Part shown: positions 32,845-41,849 of the stretch, in pieces
Layout of the letters: each line of letters starts with the position of its first letter
How positions within the stretch are numbered: the stretch's first letter is position 1
NCBI GenBank assembly: GCA_965279315.1
Contig: OZ257145.1
Coordinates: 2,356,001 to 2,420,000, forward strand
DNA length: 64,000 nucleotides
From: JAPWJZ01 sp965279315
GTDB taxonomy: Bacteria; Pseudomonadota; Alphaproteobacteria; Micavibrionales; UBA2020
Reading direction: 5' to 3'
The notes under the pieces: generated by a model
Seen by the model: the letters and a program-made list of their open reading frames with translations, nothing else
Databases searched by the model: none
What the model was told of the DNA's origin: nothing
Translations under genes and position numbers: made by a program

Positions 32845-33828
32845 TTACTTGCCAGCCGAGGCCAGCTTCGCCTCGCGCGCGCTGCGCATTTTCTCGAAAT
32901 CGGAATCCGCGTGGTAGGACGAACGCGTCAGCGGCGATGCCGCCACCATCAGGAAGCCCTTGCCGCGCGCAATGGTTTCGTATGACTTGAATTCTTCCGG
33001 CGTCACGAAACGGTCAACCGCCGCATGTTTCGGCGTCGGCTGCAGATACTGGCCGATGGTCAGGAAATCCACATCCGCCGCGCGCAGGTCGTCCATGACC
33101 TGCATCACTTCCTGCTTCGTTTCGCCAAGGCCGACCATCAGGCCGGATTTGGTGAATATCGACGGGTCTATTTTCTTGACGCGGTTCAGCAGTTCCAGCG
33201 ACGTGAAGTAACGCGCGCCCGGACGGATGGTCGGGTACAGGCGCGGCACGGTTTCAAGGTTATGGTTGAACACATCGGGGCGTGCCGTCACAATCGGCTC
33301 GATCGCGTTATTCTTGTCCTTGAAATCCGGCGTCAGGATTTCGATGGTCGTGCCGGGTGACAGGCGGCGGATTTCGTTGATGACTTTCACGAACTGCTCC
33401 GCCCCGCCATCTTCCAAATCATCGCGGTCGACGGAAGTGATGACGACGTGTTTCAGGCCGAGTTTCTGCACGCCAATCGCGACGCGCGCCGCCTCGAACG
33501 GGTCAAGCTTGTCCGGAATACCCGTCGCCACGTTGCAGAACGAACAGGCGCGGGTGCAGGTCGCGCCCAGGATCATAAAGGTCGCGTGTTTCTGTTTCCA
33601 GCATTCGCCGATATTCGGGCATGCCGCTTCTTCGCAAACCGTCTTCAGTTTCAGGCTCTGGACGAGGGTTTTTGTCTCGTGATATTCGGGCGACACAGGC
33701 GCCTTCACGCGGATCCATTCCGGCTTGCGCAGGATGGGCGTATCCGGACGGTTCCGTTTTTCCGGGTGACGGAACTCGGATTTTTTCTTTTCGTTGGCTT
33801 CGGGGGCTGTGTCGATGTCGTTGTCCAT
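32845..33828 (-). CDS. lipA: Lipoyl synthase
   Basis: A radical SAM enzyme that inserts two sulfurs into octanoyl-lipoyl domains, here serving the nearby pyruvate dehydrogenase genes. The 327-residue product has the auxiliary cluster CEEAACPNIGEC and the radical SAM motif CTRACSFCNV, followed by ITSVDRDDLEDGGA and the terminal RSSYHAD with the conserved Ser ligand region. Length is normal. It is cotranscribed with the coq10-like gene. Confidence 0.97.
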   Translation of the reverse strand: MDNDIDTAPEANEKKKSEFRHPEKRNRPDTPILRKPEWIRVKAPVSPEYHETKTLVQSLKLKTVCEEAACPNIGECWKQKHATFMILGATCTRACSFCNVATGIPDKLDPFEAARVAIGVQKLGLKHVVITSVDRDDLEDGGAEQFVKVINEIRRLSPGTTIEILTPDFKDKNNAIEPIVTARPDVFNHNLETVPRLYPTIRPGARYFTSLELLNRVKKIDPSIFTKSGLMVGLGETKQEVMQVMDDLRAADVDFLTIGQYLQPTPKHAAVDRFVTPEEFKSYETIARGKGFLMVAASPLTRSSYHADSDFEKMRSAREAKLASAGK

Positions 33829-33959
33829 GGACAGTAATTTAGCCGCCTTTTGTCAAACGGCAACTCTTTTTCGGGAAACTTGCAAGCTGTTGATATCTAT
33901 GGCAAAGTTATTGAACAGAGTCGCATGAAAGCGGCCAAGGGGATTCACGGGGAGCTAAA

Positions 33960-34457
33960 ATGGTCAATATCCGGCGCGCACGCCTGAGCGAGGTGATGGA
34001 TATATACAAACTGCGCAAGGAAGCGGCAGAAGAACTGACGCGCAAGCACGGCAAAGGGCCGTGGTCGAAAATTTCCCTGCTCGGCACCGTGCTGAGCAAG
34101 CTGACCGACAATACATTGTTCGTCGTGGTCGAGGACGGCAACCTTGCGGGCACCTTCACGCTCGACGTCGAAAAAACCGACCGCGAGTCCAAGCCGTGGT
34201 TCAAGCGCCAGAGCGCACCCGCCTGTTATTTGCGCAACATGTCCATCGACCCGAAATTTCAGGGCAAGGGCCTCGGCCGCTCCGCCCTCTATGAAATCGA
34301 GAGCCGCGCGCGCAAGTTGCGCGTGAAAGCAGTGCGCCTTGATTCATATGTCGGTTCCGGCGGTGCCAGCGAATTCTACAAAAAATGCGGCTACACCTTC
34401 GTCCATCGCGGCCTGCTGGACAAGGCGGAGCTGGATTATTACGAGAAGATTGTTTGA
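33960..34457 (+). CDS. GNAT-family N-acetyltransferase
   Basis: A 165-residue GNAT protein. The acetyl-CoA site is MSIDPKFQGKGLGRSALYEIE, with motif B in GASEFYKKCGYTFVHRG. The RBS GGGGAG sits 6-7 bases before the ATG. Substrate unknown. It is divergent from lipA and convergent with the AT-rich orphan gene. Confidence 0.84.
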   Translation: MVNIRRARLSEVMDIYKLRKEAAEELTRKHGKGPWSKISLLGTVLSKLTDNTLFVVVEDGNLAGTFTLDVEKTDRESKPWFKRQSAPACYLRNMSIDPKFQGKGLGRSALYEIESRARKLRVKAVRLDSYVGSGGASEFYKKCGYTFVHRGLLDKAELDYYEKIV

Positions 34458-34491
34458 TCGTTGTAAATATCTTGAATATACACCTATGGTT

Positions 34492-35709
34492 CTATTCATT
34501 TTTAATGAATTCGAACCGCCAAGGGATAGGATAGTATATATTAGAAGACTTCGGAATATAGATTGGTGCCCGTGGAAGAAACGAAGTCTTGGGATTTTCA
34601 TGATAGGTTAGGATATCGTTCTCGAGTTTTATTTCACGCGCGAAATTCCACTTTTTACCTTGAGTGTCTATCAAAACAGAGGCCTTCAAGTTATCTTTCA
34701 TAGTATGAGGCTTAAACAGTAGTATCATGCCCCTGCTGTTATCATCCCTCTCCCAAACGTCTTGATTTAAGCGATATGGGATCATTTCGTCAAAATACAT
34801 TGTATCAGAAATTCGCTCAGATTTGCTCCCGCTCAAGAGTGGGCCGGGAAGTACTCCGTGACCTAATAAAGGCAAGTTCATACTAAATTTGCGGTTTCTT
34901 TCGTGCAAGTCCGGGTGTTCTATAGGAAGTGTCTGGGATAAAGAAAGATATGTCTGAACTTTGGCATTATTTAGTAAGGAGATTGTCGTATTATTTAAAT
35001 GAAGCCCATTATCCTCCGAACTCCAAATTTCTTTAGGTATCGCAACAAAGGTTAGATGAAACCATTCTTCCGTAGGTTTTTTAAGAGTTGCTTCCTGATC
35101 AGCGACATAATTTTCGAACTCGTGTAGTGAACCAAAAAAAGAAAAGTCATCACGCCCATCCGCCGCAAACACCGAGCGGTTTAAAACTGTAGGAGAGTTG
35201 ATTTTTATAGAAACTATTTTTAGCCTCGCTAGAGGGGATTTATATGCCTGCCTTGACGCATAGACCGTGATCATTTTCGGCTCCACCGCTGTGTCGGAGA
35301 TCGCAGCGAGAGGCAAATAATTTTCTGGTACGGGTACTTGCCAGTCTTTGTTCTCGTAAAAGCGATTATCCCTCATGCCACATACTGCGGGTGTCGTTAA
35401 AATTATTCCTTCGCCCGTAGAAGCGGTTGTGCCGAAAGATTGGTAATCCGGGAAGAAGCTATAGCTTTTACCGGCCCATTCACCACTGGTTTGGAATCTT
35501 CTGCATCGGATAATACGTTGGACAGTATAAGCCTTATTGTCGAACTCTAGTTCAACCGTAATCTCTGTGTTGAACCCGCGCTGGAGAAAGGTTCGATAAA
35601 AGAAACTATCGAGATAAGGATTTTTATACTCTTGCCAAATCCATAAAATAGATAAAATGAAAAATAAAGCCCCAGTAACGCGTATAAAAGTTAGTTTTGA
35701 TAGTTTCAC
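34492..35709 (-). CDS. AT-rich orphan: membrane-anchored protein of unknown function
   Basis: A 405-residue product read from a GTG nine bases after the lpdA stop. The N-terminus has one hydrophobic helix (about 8-24, VTGALFFILSILWIW), so the rest is probably periplasmic. The body has mixed beta-rich sequence with few Cys (RIIRCRR, AVCGMRD) and no motif I recognise. The DNA is visibly AT-richer than its neighbours with different codon use, suggesting later acquisition. It lies at the end of the pdh operon on the same strand and may be transcribed with it. Confidence 0.68.
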   Translation of the reverse strand: MKLSKLTFIRVTGALFFILSILWIWQEYKNPYLDSFFYRTFLQRGFNTEITVELEFDNKAYTVQRIIRCRRFQTSGEWAGKSYSFFPDYQSFGTTASTGEGIILTTPAVCGMRDNRFYENKDWQVPVPENYLPLAAISDTAVEPKMITVYASRQAYKSPLARLKIVSIKINSPTVLNRSVFAADGRDDFSFFGSLHEFENYVADQEATLKKPTEEWFHLTFVAIPKEIWSSEDNGLHLNNTTISLLNNAKVQTYLSLSQTLPIEHPDLHERNRKFSMNLPLLGHGVLPGPLLSGSKSERISDTMYFDEMIPYRLNQDVWERDDNSRGMILLFKPHTMKDNLKASVLIDTQGKKWNFAREIKLENDILTYHENPKTSFLPRAPIYIPKSSNIYYPIPWRFEFIKNE

Positions 35710-35717
35710 TTTAATCT

Positions 35718-37115
35718 CTACATATGAATAACTTTACCATACGCATCCAGCACTGACTCATGCATCATCTCCGACAGTGTCGGATGCGGGAAGATGGTGT
35801 GCATCAATTCAATCTCGGTTGCTTCCAGCGTTTTTGAAATGCCGTAGCCCTGAATCAGTTCGGTCACTTCCGCGCCGATCATATGCGCGCCCAGCAATTC
35901 GCCGGTTTTGGCGTCGAACACGGTTTTGACGAAGCCTTCCGGTTCGCCAAGTGCAATCGCCTTGCCGTTGCCGATGAAGGGGAATTTGCCGACTTTCACC
36001 TGATAACCTTTTTCTTTCGCTTTCGCTTCGGTCAGGCCGACCGATGCGACCTGCGGCATGCAATAGGTGCAGCCGGGAATGTTTTCGACCTTCAACGGAT
36101 GAACGTCGTTGAGCCCCTTGATCTTCTCGACGCAAATGACCGCTTCATGGCTCGCTTTATGCGCCAGCCACGGGCCCTGCACAACGTCGCCGATGGCATA
36201 GACGCCGGGTTCATCCGTTTGCAGCCATTGATTGACCACGATATGGCCGCGATCGACCTTGACCTTGGTGTTTTCAAGGCCGAGGTTTTCGGAATTGCCG
36301 ACAATGCCGACCGCCGAAATCACGCGGTCGAATTTGATCTTTTCAATCTTGCCGGCGGTGTCGATCTCCGCCTCCACGTCATTCGCGCCACGGTTGAGCT
36401 TGGCGACTTTCGCGCCGGTCATGATTTTCATGCCCTGTTTTTCAAAAGCCTTGCGCGCGAAGGCCGAAATATCGGCGTCTTCCACGGGCAGGATGCGGTC
36501 CATCAATTCGACCACGGTCACCTGCGCACCCATGTTTTTGTAGAAGCTGGCGAATTCCATGCCGATGGCGCCAGATCCGATGACCAGCAGCGATTTCGGC
36601 ATTTCCGTCGGCGTCATCGCTTCGCGGTATGTCCAGACCAGTTTGTCAGGCTCGAGGCCGGGCAGCACGCGGGCGCGGGCGCCAGTCGCGATGATGATAT
36701 GCGGGGCTTTCAATTCGGCGACGGGCTTGTTGTCCTTCGTCACCGACAGCTTGTTCTTGCCCAGCAGCTTGGCCGTGCCGTCGAAAACGGTGATGTTGTT
36801 TTTCTTCATCAGGTGCTTGATGCCGCCCGACAGCTGCCCCGCCACTTTGCGCGAACGGTCGATGATTTTCTTGAAGTCGAAGGAAATGTTATCGGCCTTC
36901 AACCCGTAAGCATCGAGGTTGTGCAGCAGGTGGTGGATTTCGGATGAACGCAGCAGCGCCTTGGTCGGGATGCAGCCCCAGTTGAGGCAGATACCGCCGA
37001 GGTTTTCACGCTCCACAATCGCGGTCTTGAAACCCAGCTGCGCGGCGCGGATGGCGGCCACATAACCGCCCGGGCCTGCGCCGACGACAACGATGTCGAA
37101 TTGCTGTTCGCTCAT
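35718..37115 (-). CDS. lpdA: Dihydrolipoyl dehydrogenase (E3)
   Basis: Reoxidises the lipoyl groups of the pyruvate dehydrogenase complex with FAD and NAD. The 465-residue product starts MSEQQFDIVVVGAGPGGYVA (FAD loop), with redox disulfide in GGICLNWGCIPTKALL, NAD loop VIGSGAIGMEFASF, FAD motif GVYAIGDVVQGPWLAH and the C-terminal His-Glu in HTIFPHPTLSEMMHE. The ATG at 37115 has a GGGAG site; the frame is open further upstream but unsupported. It ends the recognisable pdh operon. Confidence 0.97.
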   Translation of the reverse strand: MSEQQFDIVVVGAGPGGYVAAIRAAQLGFKTAIVERENLGGICLNWGCIPTKALLRSSEIHHLLHNLDAYGLKADNISFDFKKIIDRSRKVAGQLSGGIKHLMKKNNITVFDGTAKLLGKNKLSVTKDNKPVAELKAPHIIIATGARARVLPGLEPDKLVWTYREAMTPTEMPKSLLVIGSGAIGMEFASFYKNMGAQVTVVELMDRILPVEDADISAFARKAFEKQGMKIMTGAKVAKLNRGANDVEAEIDTAGKIEKIKFDRVISAVGIVGNSENLGLENTKVKVDRGHIVVNQWLQTDEPGVYAIGDVVQGPWLAHKASHEAVICVEKIKGLNDVHPLKVENIPGCTYCMPQVASVGLTEAKAKEKGYQVKVGKFPFIGNGKAIALGEPEGFVKTVFDAKTGELLGAHMIGAEVTELIQGYGISKTLEATEIELMHTIFPHPTLSEMMHESVLDAYGKVIHM

Positions 37116-37126
37116 CTGAAAACTCC

Positions 37127-37522
37127 CTACTGAAGGTTCAATTGCCACGAGACGCCGAAGCGGTCGCCCACCCAGGCAAATTTCCGGCTGAAACCGTAAT
37201 TGTCCATGGGCATATATATCTGGCCGCCATCGGCCAGCGTCACGGCGCGGTCGGCGAGCTCCGCCTCGTCCGCGCATTCGACGAAGATCGATGTTGCGGG
37301 GGTGAAGGTGAATTCATGCTTGATGAAGCTGTCGGTGACCATGAATGCCTGCCCGCCGATGGTGAAGCGCGCGGACATGATCAGGCCGGCCTTGCCGGGC
37401 CCACCGGTTGCGTAGCGCTTGATGTCGTCGATGCGGCCATCGGCGAAAAGGCTGATGTAGAAATTCATCGCCTCTTCCGCCCTGCCCTCGAACATCAGGA
37501 ATGGCGTGACCGTATTGCTCAC
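37127..37522 (-). CDS. VOC-superfamily protein (PhnB-like) inside the pdh operon
   Basis: A 131-residue vicinal-oxygen-chelate protein of the PhnB / 3-demethylubiquinone methyltransferase-like group: VTPFLMFEGRAEEAMNFYIS at the N-terminus, FVECADEAELADRAVTLADGG and the terminal DRFGVSWQLNL. The family is structurally related to glyoxalases, and the function of this group is mostly unknown. It overlaps the pdhC stop by 4 bp and sits 11 bp before lpdA, so it is embedded in and translated with the operon. Confidence 0.85.
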   Translation of the reverse strand: MSNTVTPFLMFEGRAEEAMNFYISLFADGRIDDIKRYATGGPGKAGLIMSARFTIGGQAFMVTDSFIKHEFTFTPATSIFVECADEAELADRAVTLADGGQIYMPMDNYGFSRKFAWVGDRFGVSWQLNLQ

Positions 37523-38799
37523 AAGATCAGGCTCATCGGGTTTTCGAGCAGCTTCTTGAACACCTGCAAGTATTCCGCGCCGATCGCGCCGTCGATGCAG
37601 CGGTGGTCGGTGGACATGGTGACGGTCATGACGGTTGCGACCTTCACCTGCCCGTCCTTCACAACCGCGCGCTGTTCGCCCGCGCCGATGGCGAGGATCG
37701 CGCCCTGCGGCGGGTTGACGATGGCGGCGAAGTTGCTGATGCCGAACATGCCGAGGTTGGAGACGGAGATCGTGCCGCCCTGGAATTCGGCAGGTTTCAG
37801 CTTGCCTTCTTTCGCCTTGCCCGCCAGTTCCTTCATCTCGTTGGAGATATCTTTCAGGCTCTTGTTGGCGGCGTCCTTGATGATGGGGGTGATGAGGCCG
37901 TTCGGCGTTGCGACCGCAACCGATACGTCGGCGCGTTCATACTGCACGACCGCTTCATCCGTCCACGACACGTTGGCGGCGGGGTATTGCGCCAGCGCGA
38001 CGCCCGTTGCCTTGATGACGAAATCGTTGACCGAGATTTTATAGTTCTGGCCCGCATCGTTCAGTTGTTTGCGCACGGCGAGCAGCGCATCCAGTTCGCA
38101 ATCGACCGACAGGTAGAAATGCGGGACGGTCTGTTTCGATTCCAGCAGACGGCGCGCGACAACCTTGCGGATGCCGTTGTTGGGGATCAGCTTGTACGGA
38201 ATGCCGTAAGCATCGGCCAATGCCTTCGCATCGGGGCCGGCAGCATGTGCGACAGCGGATTTGGGCGCAGCACCAGCCGCGACAGGAGCGGCATGACCGC
38301 CCTTCCCGCCTTCGAGGTCGGATTTCACGATACGTCCATGCGGGCCGGAACCCTTGATGGTCGCAAGGTCGATGCCTTTTTCTTTGGCAAGGCGTTTGGC
38401 GAGCGGGCTGGCATAGATGCGGTTGCCGCTGGCCTGATGCGCGACGGGCTGCGGCGCGGGTGCAGGTTTTGCAGCAGCAGGTGCAGTTTCCGCTTTCGGT
38501 GCGGCGGCAGGCGCTTTCACGTCGTTGCTGGCGTTTTTCAGGGCAGCCGCGTCTTCGCCGTCTTCCAGCAAAATGGCGATCAGGGTGTTGACCTTCACGC
38601 CATCGGTGCCGGCGGGGACGAGGATCTTGGCGAGCGTGCCTTCATCGACAGCCTCCACCTCCATCGTCGCCTTGTCGGTTTCGATTTCGGCGAGGACTTG
38701 TCCGGCCTTCACCTTGTCGCCTTCTTTTTTCACCCATTTCGAGAGCTTGCCCTCGGTCATGGTGGGCGACAGCGCGGGCATCAGGATGTTATGCGGCAT
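37519..38799 (-). CDS. pdhC: Pyruvate dehydrogenase E2, dihydrolipoamide acetyltransferase
   Basis: The core acyltransferase of the complex. The 426-residue product has one lipoyl domain (1-78, lipoyl Lys in EIETDKATMEVEA), an Ala/Pro-rich linker (about 95-135), the E1/E3-binding domain (RIYASPLAKRLAKEKG, GSGPHGRIVKSD) and the catalytic domain ending with TMSTDHRCIDGAIGAEYLQ, containing His and Asp of the DHRxxDG motif. The ATG at 38799 gives MPHNILMPALSPTMTEG and overlaps pdhB by 11 bp. The start upstream in the same frame is not supported. Confidence 0.97.
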   Translation of the reverse strand: MPHNILMPALSPTMTEGKLSKWVKKEGDKVKAGQVLAEIETDKATMEVEAVDEGTLAKILVPAGTDGVKVNTLIAILLEDGEDAAALKNASNDVKAPAAAPKAETAPAAAKPAPAPQPVAHQASGNRIYASPLAKRLAKEKGIDLATIKGSGPHGRIVKSDLEGGKGGHAAPVAAGAAPKSAVAHAAGPDAKALADAYGIPYKLIPNNGIRKVVARRLLESKQTVPHFYLSVDCELDALLAVRKQLNDAGQNYKISVNDFVIKATGVALAQYPAANVSWTDEAVVQYERADVSVAVATPNGLITPIIKDAANKSLKDISNEMKELAGKAKEGKLKPAEFQGGTISVSNLGMFGISNFAAIVNPPQGAILAIGAGEQRAVVKDGQVKVATVMTVTMSTDHRCIDGAIGAEYLQVFKKLLENPMSLIL

Positions 38800-40168
38800 A
38801 GGCCACCTTTTTCGCGGCTTCGATGATGTCATTCGCCTGCGGGAGCGCAAGCTTTTCAAGGTTCGCGGCATAGGGCATGGGAACATCCGCGCCATAGACG
38901 CGCACGACGGGCGCATCGAGGTCGTCGAAGCATTTTTCCATCATGATCGCGGCCATTTCCGACCCGATGCCCGAATAATGCCAGCCTTCCTCGACAGAGA
39001 CGAGGCGGTTGGTTTTCTTGACCGAATTGATGATCGTTTCGGTATCGAGGGGGCGCAGCGTGCGCAGGTTGATGACCTCCGCGCTGATGCCCTGCTCCGC
39101 CAGTTTCTCCGCCGCCTGCAGCGCCACGCCGACCATGCGGCTGAAGGCGGTGATGGTGACGTCGGTGCCTTCGCGCTCGATCTTCGCCTTGCCGATGGGC
39201 AGGATGAAATCGGGGTCGGCAGGGATATCAAACGTCTGGCCGTACATCATTTCGTTTTCGAGGAATACGACGGGGTTCGGGTTGCGGATGGCCGCTTTCA
39301 GCAGGCCCTTCGCATCCGCCGCCGACCACGGCGCCATCACGATCAGGCCCGGGCAATGTGCATACCAGCTGGCATAGCATTGCGAGTGCTGCGCGCCCAC
39401 GCGGGATGCCGCGCCGTTCGGGCCGCGGAACACGATGGGGCAACCCAGCTGGCCGCCCGCCATATAGAGCGTCTTGGCGGCCGAGTTGATCACATGGTCG
39501 ATCGCCTGCATGGCGAAGTTCCACGTCATGAATTCCACAATCGGCTTCAATCCTGCGAACGCCGCGCCCGTTGCGATACCTGCAAAGCCGTATTCGGTGA
39601 TCGGGGTATCAATAACGCGCTTGTCGCCGAATTCCTGCAGCAGGCCCTGGGTGACTTTATAAGCGCCCTGGTATTCCGCCACTTCCTCGCCCATGACGAA
39701 GACTTCGCCGTCGCGGCGCATTTCTTCGGCCATCGCATCGCGGAGCGCTTCACGCACGGTGACGGAGGCGGTCGCACCTTTCCATTCCTTTTCCGGCGCG
39801 GGTGCAGCCACAGCAGGCTGCGGCGCGGATTGCGGATTGCAGGACGGCGCAGGCGCGGCATCGGCTTGGGGCTTCGCAGCCGCTTCGGCCTTCGGTTTCG
39901 ACGCGGCAACATCGCCCGCGCTTTCGCCTTCTTCCAGCAGCAAGGCGATGGGGGTGTTCACGGCAACGCCTTCGGTGCCGGCTTCGACAAGGATTTTACC
40001 GAGGATGCCTTCGTCAACCGCCTCGACTTCCATCGTCGCCTTGTCGGTTTCGATTTCGGCGATCACCTGGCCGGGCTTCACCGCGTCGCCTTCCTTCTTG
40101 ACCCATTTGGCAAGCTTGCCTTCGGTCATCGTGGGCGACAGTGCGGGCATTAATATCTGGATAGACAT
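38789..40168 (-). CDS. pdhB: Pyruvate dehydrogenase E1 beta subunit with N-terminal lipoyl domain
   Basis: The 459-residue product starts with a lipoyl domain (1-78, EIETDKATMEVEAVDEG) and a Pro/Ala linker, then a transketolase-type E1-beta domain (about 130-459): REALRDAMAEEMRRDGEVFV, GEEVAEYQGAYKVTQGL and FRGPNGAASRVGAQHSQC. The lipoyl domain on E1-beta is a known alphaproteobacterial trait. The lipoyl segment is very similar to that of pdhC at the protein level. It pairs with pdhA, from which it is separated by the GxxExxY gene. Confidence 0.97.
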   Translation of the reverse strand: MSIQILMPALSPTMTEGKLAKWVKKEGDAVKPGQVIAEIETDKATMEVEAVDEGILGKILVEAGTEGVAVNTPIALLLEEGESAGDVAASKPKAEAAAKPQADAAPAPSCNPQSAPQPAVAAPAPEKEWKGATASVTVREALRDAMAEEMRRDGEVFVMGEEVAEYQGAYKVTQGLLQEFGDKRVIDTPITEYGFAGIATGAAFAGLKPIVEFMTWNFAMQAIDHVINSAAKTLYMAGGQLGCPIVFRGPNGAASRVGAQHSQCYASWYAHCPGLIVMAPWSAADAKGLLKAAIRNPNPVVFLENEMMYGQTFDIPADPDFILPIGKAKIEREGTDVTITAFSRMVGVALQAAEKLAEQGISAEVINLRTLRPLDTETIINSVKKTNRLVSVEEGWHYSGIGSEMAAIMMEKCFDDLDAPVVRVYGADVPMPYAANLEKLALPQANDIIEAAKKVAYAA

Positions 40169-40182
40169 GTATTCAACAACCC

Positions 40183-40626
40183 TTAAAGATTTTTAACGCG
40201 AAGATCCGAAGACCCGAAGTTTTTCGGTACGTAACGTTTAATGCCGTCCTTTATGAGAGGAACATTAAAGTTAACCAAAAAAGCCATCGGCAAACCGGAC
40301 ATTTTTAAGTAGGAGTAGATTTGAGCTTCGTGAACCGGATGCAGTTGTTCAACCGTCTTCAGTTCAATCAATATTTTTCCGTCCACAACCATATCAAGCC
40401 TGAAATCGGCAGGCACTGGCCGGTCATTATAAGTCAGGTTAACGGGTGACTGGCGCGTATAAGGAATTTTCCTGTCGGAAAATTCGATGCACAGGCATTC
40501 TTCATAAACTTTTTCAAGAAAGCCCGGCCCCAACGCCTGATGCACTTTGAACATAGAATCCACCACCTGCTTCGACAGCAGGTTTAATTCATCCGGCAGA
40601 TCCTTATATTTCTCCAAAACTTGCAT
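40183..40626 (-). CDS. GxxExxY family protein inserted between pdhA and pdhB
   Basis: A 147-residue protein with the signature GPGFLEKVYEECL (GxxExxY), followed by the PD-(D/E)xK-like core DFRLDMVVDGKILIELKTVE and the terminal MAFLVNFNVPLIKDGIKRYV. Function of this family is not established; the core suggests a nuclease-like fold. The ATG at 40626 is favoured over a TTG 13 codons upstream, because the longer start includes repeat DNA. The 3' end of the gene and the region upstream of it carry matching inverted repeats. It probably shares transcription with the operon. Confidence 0.85.
   Translation of the reverse strand: MQVLEKYKDLPDELNLLSKQVVDSMFKVHQALGPGFLEKVYEECLCIEFSDRKIPYTRQSPVNLTYNDRPVPADFRLDMVVDGKILIELKTVEQLHPVHEAQIYSYLKMSGLPMAFLVNFNVPLIKDGIKRYVPKNFGSSDLRVKNL
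40197..40221. repeat. Left inverted repeat flanking the GxxExxY gene
   Basis: CGCGAAGATCCGAAGACCCG and the next five bases form repeated CGAAG units. Its reverse complement matches the copy at 40644-40662 apart from one extra unit and one base. It lies inside the last codons of the GxxExxY gene. Confidence 0.6.
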
Positions 40627-40643
40627 CTGGCTTTCTTCTTCGG

Positions 40644-40662
40644 AACTTCGGTTCTTCGCGTT
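40644..40662. repeat. Right inverted repeat flanking the GxxExxY gene
   Basis: AACTTCGGTTCTTCGCGTT is the counterpart of the left copy in opposite orientation. It lies between the pdhA stop (40673) and the ATG of the GxxExxY gene. Confidence 0.6.
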
Positions 40663-40672
40663 CAATCAAAGC

Positions 40673-41701
40673 TTACAACATGACGTCTGTCCAGAGTTCC
40701 GACGCATCGGGCTCCGGGCTTTGCTGGGCGAATTCGGCGGACTCGTTCACTACCGCCTTCACTTCTTTTTCGATCTGCTTGAAATTGTCTTCCGAAAATT
40801 TCCCGCTTTCCATCAGCGCCTTGCGGATGGTGTCGATCGGGTCGTGATGCTCGCGCATCTCCTCGACCTCCTCCTTCGTGCGGTATTTGCCGGGGTCGGA
40901 CATCGAATGCCCGCGGTAACGGTAGGTCGAGAATTCCAAAATCATCGGGCCGTTGCCGCCGCGGATATACTCGACCGCCTTCAACGCCGCCTGACGCACC
41001 ACCAGCACATCCATGCCGTTGATTTTCTCGCCCGGAATGCCGTAAGCCTCGCCGCGCTTGTAAAGCTCGCCGGCCGCATGACGCGTCTGCGACGTGCCCA
41101 TGCCGTATTTGTTGTTTTCGATGATGAACAGCACGGGCAGCTTCCACAGCGCCGCCATGTTGTATGCCTCGTAAATCTGGCCCTGGTTCGCCGCGCCGTC
41201 GCCGTAATAGGCGCAGTTGATGCCGCCATCGCCGCGATATTTATGCGCGAAAGCCAAGCCCGCGCCCAAAGGCCCCGTCACGCCCACGATGCCGTGGCCG
41301 CCGTAGAAGCCCTTCTCGCGGCTGAACATGTGCATCGAGCCGCCTTTGCCCTTGGAATAGCCGCCCTTGCGGCCCGTCAGCTCGGCCATCACGCCGTTGG
41401 CCGACATGCCGGTCGCCAGCATATGCCCGTGGTCGCGATATGCGGTGATGACCGTGTCGCCCTTGATAAGCGCCGATTGAACGCCGACCACGACCGCTTC
41501 CTGACCGATATAAAGGTGGCAGAAACCGCCGATCAGCCCCATGCCGTAAAGCTGCCCCGCCTTTTCCTCGAAGCGGCGGATCAGCAGCATGTCTTTATAA
41601 TACTGCAGCATCTCGTCCGGCGACGCGATGTTCGACGGCGCTTTCACCGTCTCCAGCTTGGCCTTGCCTGCGGGGGCAGAAGTAGATGCGGAAGTGTTCA
41701 C
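40673..41701 (-). CDS. pdhA: Pyruvate dehydrogenase E1 alpha subunit
   Basis: The thiamine-diphosphate dependent decarboxylating subunit. The 342-residue product has RRFEEKAGQLYGMGLIGGFC, the TPP-binding motif GDGAANQGQIYEAYNMAALW ending in NN, and the phosphorylation-loop-like YRYRGHSMSDPGKYR. The GTG start has GAGGG 5 nt upstream (41706-41710). This is the first gene of pdhA-(GxxExxY)-pdhB-pdhC-VOC-lpdA. The promoter region is shared divergently with the AT-rich PDZ gene. Confidence 0.97.
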   Translation of the reverse strand: MNTSASTSAPAGKAKLETVKAPSNIASPDEMLQYYKDMLLIRRFEEKAGQLYGMGLIGGFCHLYIGQEAVVVGVQSALIKGDTVITAYRDHGHMLATGMSANGVMAELTGRKGGYSKGKGGSMHMFSREKGFYGGHGIVGVTGPLGAGLAFAHKYRGDGGINCAYYGDGAANQGQIYEAYNMAALWKLPVLFIIENNKYGMGTSQTRHAAGELYKRGEAYGIPGEKINGMDVLVVRQAALKAVEYIRGGNGPMILEFSTYRYRGHSMSDPGKYRTKEEVEEMREHHDPIDTIRKALMESGKFSEDNFKQIEKEVKAVVNESAEFAQQSPEPDASELWTDVML

Positions 41702-41849
41702 AGAACCCTCATAATCAATGGCGAAATTTAACCTCCATTAATTAAGCAAAAGGGGGTGCGATTGCAAGTCTGTGTGCAGGTATATTCCATAATTATCGGT
41801 TATAGTTTTAAGTTTGTTGTGATATCCTTTGCGATCTTTGGAGAAGCAT

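Noticed and set aside
38525..40153. 542-residue open frame on the plus strand opposite pdhC and pdhB
   Set aside because: Antisense shadow of two well-identified E2 and E1-beta genes; composition (Arg, Gly, Phe) is typical of shadow frames.
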